From contig CADCEC010000008.1 in the NCBI GenBank assembly GCA_902800395.1, positions 56,013 to 120,012 on the forward strand: DNA of 64,000 bases, in the 5' to 3' direction. Of this stretch, positions 59,271-64,000 are shown piece after piece; the stretch's first letter is position 1; every line of letters begins with the position of its first letter. The translations under genes were made by a program, and so were the position numbers. The stretch is from an uncultured Bacteroidota bacterium. Its GTDB lineage: Bacteria; Bacteroidota; Bacteroidia; Bacteroidales; P3. The notes under the pieces were generated by a model, which was not told the DNA's origin, made no database searches, and worked only from the letters and a program-made list of their open reading frames with translations.

Positions 59271-60358
59271 CTATACGACGAAGGAGTATCCTTGCCCTGC
59301 GTCTTAAAAACCTTTGTCATAGAGGCTTGCGAAGAAAATCCACACTGGTCGGCAATATCCGCCAACCGGCTCTCTGGATGCTGGTGGATAAGACTAATAG
59401 CATGTCGCACACGGTGTTGCGAAACCATGTCGTAGAACGACTGGTAGCCGCTCCTCCGAATCACCTCGGCCAGATACTTGCTGTTCGTCCCCAGCCGCCC
59501 TATCAGCACGTCACTCGTGATATGTGGCTCGGTGAAAATCTTGTCCTCAGCAAGGAGACGCTCCAAACGCTGAACGAGGTCATCGAAACGGTGGTCAGAC
59601 TGATTGGACTGATCAGATTGGTCGGGCTGGTCGGATTGGTCGGATTGGGTAACCACTTTCCGCCAGGGGTTTAGCGTCAGCACACAGAACCACACATTGG
59701 CCCCGATAAAGAGAATATCCTTTCCGAACTTTACCCACATATTGTCGGCATAGAAATTGATAGCCAGCAAGATAAGCACCAGCGTTGGCACCCACCTTAT
59801 TAAGTTGGCAAACCTCACTGGGAAGTCATCACTGTCGGCATATTTCTCCTCGTTGGTCCGCCGCACGGCGTTTCTGATTTTCAGTGCTTCCCGCACCGAA
59901 AGCCAGAAATAGGCCAGAAAAATGATGCTCACCGCACCCACAGTCCACACCCGCCATCCGTCGGGTAACGAGATGATATCCATTGCCTGCAGCAGCATTG
60001 GCGCCAACACCAACACCGCTGGCAGGAAAATCCAGTGCTCGCTGAATCCATGTTTCTTCTCCGGGAAGAAGTATCCCTCGCACATGATAAGCATCTGAAT
60101 CGAGAAGAAAAGCAGCGAAAAAGCATTGACATACAACAGCGCGTCGGGGTCGCCTATATGCAACAGATAGGGCAATTCGAACAGCTGCAGCAGGTAAATG
60201 ATGCCCACAGCACGTTGTGCGGGAAACAATTCGTGGAAATGCTCCCTGTACGCCTCCGGCTTATAGAACCATTTCAGCACCCAACCATACAGATGCGTGA
60301 CGATAAATGCCAGATTGGCAGAAAATAAGATTAAATATGTCGTATCAGGCGTATTCAT
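59258..60358 (-). CDS. Membrane-anchored AraC-family transcriptional regulator
   Basis: A 366-residue protein with six to seven N-terminal membrane helices (about residues 5-240), a flexible linker of Gln-Ser-Asp triplets (SDQSDQPDQSDQSNQSD) and a C-terminal AraC-type double helix-turn-helix (about 265-366: YLAEVIRRSGYQSFYDMVSQ, LADIADQCGFSSQASMTKVF). It probably senses a membrane or envelope signal and binds DNA from the membrane. ATG 60358 is chosen: the promoter lies just upstream, so earlier starts are impossible. The giant adhesin gene is the next gene downstream and is a plausible target. Confidence 0.85.
   Translation of the reverse strand: MNTPDTTYLILFSANLAFIVTHLYGWVLKWFYKPEAYREHFHELFPAQRAVGIIYLLQLFELPYLLHIGDPDALLYVNAFSLLFFSIQMLIMCEGYFFPEKKHGFSEHWIFLPAVLVLAPMLLQAMDIISLPDGWRVWTVGAVSIIFLAYFWLSVREALKIRNAVRRTNEEKYADSDDFPVRFANLIRWVPTLVLILLAINFYADNMWVKFGKDILFIGANVWFCVLTLNPWRKVVTQSDQSDQPDQSDQSNQSDHRFDDLVQRLERLLAEDKIFTEPHITSDVLIGRLGTNSKYLAEVIRRSGYQSFYDMVSQHRVRHAISLIHQHPESRLADIADQCGFSSQASMTKVFKTQGKDTPSSYRVNS
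59595..59650 (-). repeat. 9-nt-period repeat encoding the regulator's linker
   Basis: On the plus strand CAGACTGAT, TGGACTGAT, CAGATTGGT, CGGGCTGGT, CGGATTGGT, CGGATTGGG. Copy-number change would lengthen or shorten the linker by three residues per unit without frameshift. Confidence 0.8.
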
Positions 60359-60368
60359 TTTCGAAATG

Positions 60369-60400
60369 CAAAGATACACCTTTTTCCCCACATATACAAA
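60369..60400 (-). promoter_or_regulatory. Promoter of the AraC-type regulator
   Basis: TTTG at 60400-60397 and TATCTTTG at 60376-60369 on the minus strand, 20-nt spacer, a perfect match. The ATG follows only 10 nt after the -7 box, so the 5' leader is a few nucleotides at most. Confidence 0.85.
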
Positions 60401-60414
60401 AATATTGTAACAAT

Positions 60415-60447
60415 AAATAAAAAAGGAGTTCCTCATCGGAACTCCTT
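60415..60447 (-). terminator. Terminator of the rRNA remnant
   Basis: A perfect 10-bp stem (AAGGAGTTCC/GGAACTCCTT, 5-nt loop) followed on the minus strand by a T-rich tract. It lies 10 nt beyond the 5S 3' end. Confidence 0.85.
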
Positions 60448-60456
60448 ATAAAAAAT

Positions 60457-60635
<179 letters not shown>

Positions 60636-60706
60636 AAATAATGGGTTTGAGTAATTAGTACCGCTCGGCTTTGACATCGCTGCCTTTACACCTGCGGCCT
60701 ATCACC

Positions 60707-60760
60707 GTTTCGGAAGTCGAGAGCAGAGCAAGCTTGCTTGTTTTGCCGAGATGAAGAAAC
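60707..60760. repeat. Palindromic rRNA insert, family C, in the 23S fragment
   Basis: GTTTCGGAAGTCGAG ... TTGCCGAGATGAAGAAAC; the inner sequence matches the 5S insert closely, and the ends are changed in a compensating way (GTTTC/GAAAC for GTCCC/GGGAC). Confidence 0.85.
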
Positions 60761-60761
60761 G

Positions 60762-60777
60762 CGTCCGAAGGAAAGGT
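60762..60777. repeat. Short rRNA insert motif CGTCCGAAGGAAAGG, copy 1
   Basis: CGTCCGAAGGAAAGGT; a second copy at 61009-61023 lies in another insert. Confidence 0.7.
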
Positions 60778-60825
60778 CGTAGTCTTCGACCACCCTGTGA
60801 CGAAGTCTCATCTTGGGGCCGGCTT

Positions 60826-60869
60826 GCTCACTTCAATGTTTTTAATTCAGCGGTGTTCGCAGCCACAGC
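60826..60869 (+). repeat. rRNA insert, family A, copy 1
   Basis: GCTCACTTCAATGTTTTTAA followed by TTCAGCGGTGTTCGCAGCC. Interrupts the 23S blocks between GGGGCCGGCTT and ACGCACTTAGATG. Confidence 0.85.
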
Positions 60870-61008
60870 ACGCACTTAGATGCTTTCAGCGCTTATCCGT
60901 TCCAGACATAGCTACCCGGCGGTTTTTGAAGCGTTGCCTCCACTACGGTCGGCCTCGCCCACTAGCGTTACAACCGGTACACCGGAGCACGACCGTAAGG
61001 GAGTGAAC

Positions 61009-61023
61009 CGTCCGAAGGAAGGT
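61009..61023. repeat. Short rRNA insert motif, copy 2
   Basis: CGTCCGAAGGAAGGT, one base shorter than copy 1. Confidence 0.7.
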
Positions 61024-61096
61024 CTGTCCAACCCGGTCCTCTCGTACTAGGGTCAGCCCACCTCAAACTTCAAACGCCCACAACAGATAGGGACCG

Positions 61097-61120
61097 TGCT
61101 ATGGCGTCGGCTCGGCCGAC
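61097..61120. repeat. rRNA insert, family B, copy 1
   Basis: TGCTATGGCGTCGGCTCGGC then CGAC, containing the hairpin GTCGGCTCGGCCGAC. It interrupts GGGACCG and AACTGTCTCG. Confidence 0.85.
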
Positions 61121-61137
61121 AACTGTCTCGCGACGTT

Positions 61138-61182
61138 GCTCACTGCTATGTTTCTTTTTCAGCGGTGTTCGCAGCCTTCGGC
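61138..61182 (+). repeat. rRNA insert, family A, copy 2
   Basis: GCTCACTGCTATGTTTCTTT followed by TTCAGCGGTGTTCGCAGCC and TTCGGC; about 80% like copy 1. It splits the helix 93 region (GACGTT / CTGAACCCAGC). Confidence 0.85.
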
Positions 61183-61225
61183 ACTGAACCCAGCTCGCGT
61201 GCCACTTTAATCGGCGAACAGCCGT

Positions 61226-61270
61226 GCCGAAGGCTGCGAACTCCTATGAAATCAATCTAACGAAGTGAGC
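61226..61270 (-). repeat. rRNA insert, family A, copy 3 (inverted)
   Basis: GCCGAAGGCTGCGAAC ... GAAGTGAGC is the reverse complement of copy 2 in both ends. Copies 2 and 3 flank the helix 92 (A-loop) block, so they could pair and place that block in a loop. Confidence 0.8.
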
Positions 61271-61559
61271 TGCCAAAGGCCATGAGCACATTATAAATCA
61301 AAACAATCCAGCGAATAACCCATGGGACCTTCTCCAGCCCCAGGATGAGAAGAAAGCCAACGATTTGGCTTTCGATAGCGTAGCGGTGAACAGAGCCGAC
61401 ATCGAGGTGCCAAACCACCCCGTCGATGTGAGCTCTTGGGGGTGTGGTTTGGGACGTTTTCTTAACCGCTCCGCTGAAAAACGTCCGCCGGAAGTGTCAC
61501 TGGCACTTCCGACTCCCCGGAGTACCTTTTATCCTTTGAGCGACGGCCCTTCCATGCGG

Positions 61560-61583
61560 TGGTATGCCGTCGGCTCGGCCGAC
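61560..61583. repeat. rRNA insert, family B, copy 2
   Basis: TGGTATGCCGTCGGCTCGGC then CGAC; differs from copy 1 at only a few positions. Confidence 0.85.
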
Positions 61584-61721
61584 TGGTATGCCCCGCGAGC
61601 TTGACGAGCGAACCCCGGATCACTAAGTCCTGGTTTCCCACCTGCTCGGCTTGTCAGCCTCACAGTCAAGCTCCCTTATGCCTTGCACTCTGCGCACGGT
61701 TTTCTCTAACTATTTGAAAAC

Positions 61722-61771
61722 TTAACAATTTCGTAACAAAAACTTAATAAAAACTTAACCTTTTCGTAACA
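61722..61771 (+). promoter_or_regulatory. Pho box: five tandem PhoB-type half-sites
   Basis: TTAACA, GTAACA, TTAATA, TTAACC and GTAACA begin at 61722, 61733, 61744, 61755 and 61766, each exactly 11 bp apart; GAAACA at 61777 is a possible sixth. PhoB/PhoP regulators bind such direct repeats with 11-bp spacing. The array ends about 20 nt before the -7 box and takes the place of a clear -33 element, as at activated pho promoters. Confidence 0.8.
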
Positions 61772-61791
61772 TTTATGAAACAATTTAGTTG

Positions 61792-61799
61792 TACTTTTG
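61792..61799 (+). promoter_or_regulatory. -7 element of the Na/Pi cotransporter gene
   Basis: TACTTTTG fits TAnnTTTG. There is no good TTTG 20 nt upstream, which agrees with activation from the Pho box. Confidence 0.7.
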
Positions 61800-61827
61800 C
61801 GGCATCAAATCAATAATACAGACAGAC

Positions 61828-63513
61828 ATGAACATTACGACAATTCTACTGATTATCATTAATTTTACTGGTTCTATTGCGGTGTTTCTTTTCGCCATGA
61901 AGATGATGAGCGAGGGTTTGCAAAAGGTAGCGGGAAGCAGGATGCGTGCCGTGCTTGGCAAGATGACTGGAAAGCCTCTGAGCGGCATTATGACTGGAAC
62001 AGCAGTAACGGCGGCCATCCAATCGTCGAGCGCCACCACGGTGATGGTGGTGAGTTTCGTCAACGCGGGACTGCTTTCGCTCAGTGGTGCGGTAGCAGTC
62101 ATTATGGGAGCCAATATCGGCACCACGGTGACGGCTTGGATTATCACCTTGCTGGGTCTCGGTGGTGGCTCTGGCTATTTTGACTTGCCTCTATGCATTG
62201 CAGCAGCCAGCCTTGCTTTCTTTTTCATGAAGCGCGACAAGATGCATTCCATCGGACAAACCATCATCGGCCTCGCGTTGCTGCTGGTTGGTATGCGCTG
62301 CCTGCAAAACGCGATGCCCGACCTCGGCAATTATCCGTCGATGCTGCACGGTCTCGCATCATTAAGTGGTTATGGGTTTTGGTCCGTGATTCTCTTTGTA
62401 GCAATTGGTGCAGTGCTGACCTGCGTGGTGCAGGCTTCGGCGGCGACGATGGCCATCACCCTGCTGATGCTTCACAACGGCTGGATTGGTCTTGATGTAG
62501 CCATTGCACTGGTGATGGGCGAGAACATCGGAACCACCGTCACGGCAAATATCGCCGCAATGGTGGCAGGCATCAACGGCAAACGTGCAGCAAGGGCGCA
62601 CCTTGTGTTTAATGTTATAGGTGTCACTCTTACGCTCATCCTGTTCCGTCCCATCCTCTCTGTGGTGCAGATGGTCTTTCCTGACGATGCACCAATGGCA
62701 CTTTCGCTCTTCCACACAATGTTTAACGTGATGAACGTCGGCGTGCAGTCGTGGTTCATTCCTCAGATTGTGTGGATTGTTACACGTATGGTGCCAGAGA
62801 AGAAGGTGGAAACCGAGAACAACGATTACCGCCTTACATATATCAGTCGCGGTCCCGTCGGCACAGCCGAACTCAACTTGCAGAGTGCCAAAAAGGAGCT
62901 GCAACTTTTCTCGAAACAAGTGCTGAGAATGTATGCACTGCTGCCTGATTTGCGGACGGTGCGCAATATGAAAGAGATGGATGCCGTGGTAGGACACATA
63001 GAGCGATATGAACAACTAACAGACCGCATGGATATGGAGATAACCAAATTCCTTACCGCAGTCGGCAGCGGCGGTGTCAGTGCCCACGGCTCCGAGCGCA
63101 TCAGTACCATGATGCGTGTCAGCGACAATTTGGAAAGCATCGGCGACAGCATCCTACAAATTGCATTGACACGCAAAAACAAATACTCCGACGCGGTGCA
63201 TTTCAGCGACAGCCAAAACGCCAACCTTGCCGAAATGAGTGCCCTTGTCGAGAACGCACTGCTGGTAATGGACGGTAACCTCGTGGACTACGACCGTGCC
63301 GACCTTGATGCCGCCAACGCCGCCGAGCGCGAGATAAACCTCTGCCGCGACCGCCTGCGCAACGAACACCTCGAAGCTCTCAAGCACGGCCGATATGGCT
63401 ACGAAGTGGGCAACGCCTACAGCAGTCTCTACGCCCAATACGAAAAACTTGCCGACCATATAATAAATATTAGCGAAGCCGTTGTTGGTGGCAAACAAAG
63501 ACAAAAAACGTAA
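61828..63513 (+). CDS. Na+/phosphate cotransporter with PhoU-like C-terminal domain
   Basis: A 561-residue inner-membrane protein. The two inverted transport repeats are visible: GTAVTAAIQSSSATTVMVV with IMGANIGTTVTAWII, and VVQASAATMAITLLML with VMGENIGTTVTANIAAM. About eight helices run to residue 330; the C-terminal 220 residues are helical and PhoU-like. It imports phosphate with Na+. ATG 61828 (MNITTILL) follows the promoter; the longer frame to 61789 would start inside it. It sits between two rRNA pieces, unlike any phosphate operon. Confidence 0.9.
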   Translation: MNITTILLIIINFTGSIAVFLFAMKMMSEGLQKVAGSRMRAVLGKMTGKPLSGIMTGTAVTAAIQSSSATTVMVVSFVNAGLLSLSGAVAVIMGANIGTTVTAWIITLLGLGGGSGYFDLPLCIAAASLAFFFMKRDKMHSIGQTIIGLALLLVGMRCLQNAMPDLGNYPSMLHGLASLSGYGFWSVILFVAIGAVLTCVVQASAATMAITLLMLHNGWIGLDVAIALVMGENIGTTVTANIAAMVAGINGKRAARAHLVFNVIGVTLTLILFRPILSVVQMVFPDDAPMALSLFHTMFNVMNVGVQSWFIPQIVWIVTRMVPEKKVETENNDYRLTYISRGPVGTAELNLQSAKKELQLFSKQVLRMYALLPDLRTVRNMKEMDAVVGHIERYEQLTDRMDMEITKFLTAVGSGGVSAHGSERISTMMRVSDNLESIGDSILQIALTRKNKYSDAVHFSDSQNANLAEMSALVENALLVMDGNLVDYDRADLDAANAAEREINLCRDRLRNEHLEALKHGRYGYEVGNAYSSLYAQYEKLADHIINISEAVVGGKQRQKT

Positions 63514-63795
63514 GCATCAGCCAGTACAACAGCAAGCGGCTGGCCAAGGACATCGGGAAGGAGAGCACGGTGAGCTACACGAATATCATGGCGGCGCTGA
63601 CATCGCTGCCGACAGTGATGCAACGTTATCTGGCCGAAGGGCACATGGTGAAACTAGAAGGCATTGGTACATTTTACCTCTCTGTTCAATGTATTAAGAC
63701 CTGGCATAGAGAAGAAAGAATTATGCTCGGCAGAACAAATCACAAACGTTAAGGTAGAGTTCCTAATGCGAGAAAACGCTTTAGTGTGCAAAGCC
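63500..63795 (+). pseudogene. HU-like DNA-binding protein pseudogene with frameshift
   Basis: In one frame (from about 63500) VSISQYNSKRLAKDIGKEST, VSYTNIMAALTSLPTVMQRYL and LEGIGTFYLSVQ match the middle of the Bacteroidota HU-related family. After about 63695 the match moves to another frame: PGIEKKELCSAEQITNVKVEF, the usual tail of that family. There is no start codon in frame; the 5' end is fused to the 3' end of the Na/Pi gene. One frameshift and a missing N-terminus show a dead copy. Confidence 0.7.
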
Positions 63796-63827
63796 CACAA
63801 AGCATTGTCTCGCTACCCCACAAAAAA

Positions 63828-63864
63828 CAATGCCCCCTTGTGGAAAAAACACCTCGGGGCATTG
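63828..63864. terminator. Hairpin downstream of the pseudogene
   Basis: CAATGCCCC and GGGGCATTG, a 9-bp stem with a 19-nt loop. There is no T-run on the plus strand, so termination on that side is uncertain. Confidence 0.45.
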
Positions 63865-63869
63865 ACTTA

Positions 63870-63904
63870 ACAAAAAAAAGAGCATCCCGACATGGAATGC
63901 TCTT
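63870..63904 (-). terminator. Terminator of the second rRNA operon
   Basis: Stem AAGAGCATCC/GGAATGCTCTT (one bulge) followed on the minus strand by an eight-T run. It lies about 10 nt beyond the 3' end of the second 5S gene, in the same arrangement as 60415-60447. Confidence 0.8.
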
Positions 63905-63912
63905 ATAAAAAA

Positions 63913-64000
<88 letters not shown>

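Larger units (their letters stand above)
60643..61702 (-). pseudogene. 23S rRNA 3' fragment with about ten insertions and no PTC loop
   Basis: Read on the minus strand, conserved 23S blocks appear in order from about E. coli position 2330 to the 3' end: GACGGCCCTTCCATG (complement), GACATCGAGGTGCC, GGCGAACAGCC, CCCAGCTCGCGTG, CGGTCCTCTCGTACTAGG, ACTTAGATGCTTTCAGC, ATTAGTACCG. The region would normally be about 570 nt but spans about 1,060 nt, because hairpin-rich inserts lie between the blocks. Insert sites include 60705-60774, 60826-60869, 60912-60958, 60989-61020, 61097-61120, 61138-61182, 61226-61317, 61345-61390, 61441-61512 and 61560-61610. The universal GGATAACAGGCTGAT (containing A2451) is missing: an insert replaces it at 61441-61512. 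The 5' two thirds of the gene is absent. This copy cannot be catalytically active. Confidence 0.85.

Noticed and set aside
60797-61604. Short open frames within the rRNA region
   Set aside because: They overlap conserved rRNA blocks and have no protein similarity; they are chance frames.
60643-61702. A functional 23S rRNA gene with expansion segments
   Set aside because: The peptidyl-transferase block with A2451 is missing and the 5' two thirds of the gene is absent, so it cannot be active as it stands.

Overview
The window looks like a chromosome segment of a Bacteroidales bacterium (phylum Bacteroidota). Evidence: the -33 TTTG / -7 TAnnTTTG promoter architecture recurs upstream of genes; the core genes are gldH, a PSP1/RicT-like protein, a class A PBP, RlmN, LepA and a DNA polymerase III delta' subunit; a PNGase F homologue is present; and a giant surface protein ends in a C-terminal domain typical of type IX secretion. 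The exact family or genus cannot be fixed from the sequence alone.

Layout. 1-600: 3' end of infB, tRNA-Arg(CCU), terminator, then a repeat-bearing regulatory region. 649-5235: exported C69 dipeptidase, PNGase F-like amidase and CapA-like protein. 5251-9108: a tightly coupled series (FMN-binding protein, HAD phosphatase, PqqD-like protein, HprK-like kinase, S26-like peptidase fused to a VanZ-like domain, flavodoxin lipoprotein), several joined by ATGA overlaps. 9114-15647 (minus): rlmN, pbp1A, gldH, PSP1 protein, holB. 15819-21296 (plus): CPA2 antiporter, S41 protease, O-antigen ligase-like protein. 21351-31689 (minus): an AT-richer accessory block of ten genes built around a gingipain/caspase-like (C25, clan CD) protease, a zinc-ribbon/SPFH/coiled-coil/zinc-ribbon protein, a zinc-ribbon Sel1-repeat protein, a small RING-like zinc protein, a paralogous pair of unknown proteins and a PPP-like phosphoesterase. 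This is the best candidate for an undescribed system. 32095-39936: unknown protein, M16 peptidase, VWA-like membrane protein, flippase, lipoprotein, lepA. 39978-59031 (minus): one about 19-kb gene for a giant GLUG/MBG/Cys-rich repeat adhesin, broken near 41660 by a 47-nt shorter repeat unit. 59258-60358: a membrane-bound AraC-type regulator. 60457-61702: a 5S rRNA gene carrying a 72-nt insertion, next to a 3' fragment of a 23S gene that carries about ten insertions and lacks the peptidyl-transferase loop. 61828-63513: Na/Pi cotransporter behind a textbook-like Pho box. Then a frameshifted HU-like pseudogene and the start of a second, uninterrupted 5S gene.

Two things run through the whole window. 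First, degenerate 7-nt-period tandem repeats (GTGGAAA, GTTAATA, GAATTGA and relatives) occur about every 3 kb, both at gene junctions, where they supply start and stop codons, and inside reading frames, where they encode heptapeptide linkers. Second, a small GCCGGC-N5-GCCGGCGCTC palindrome occurs three times, once inside a coding region.
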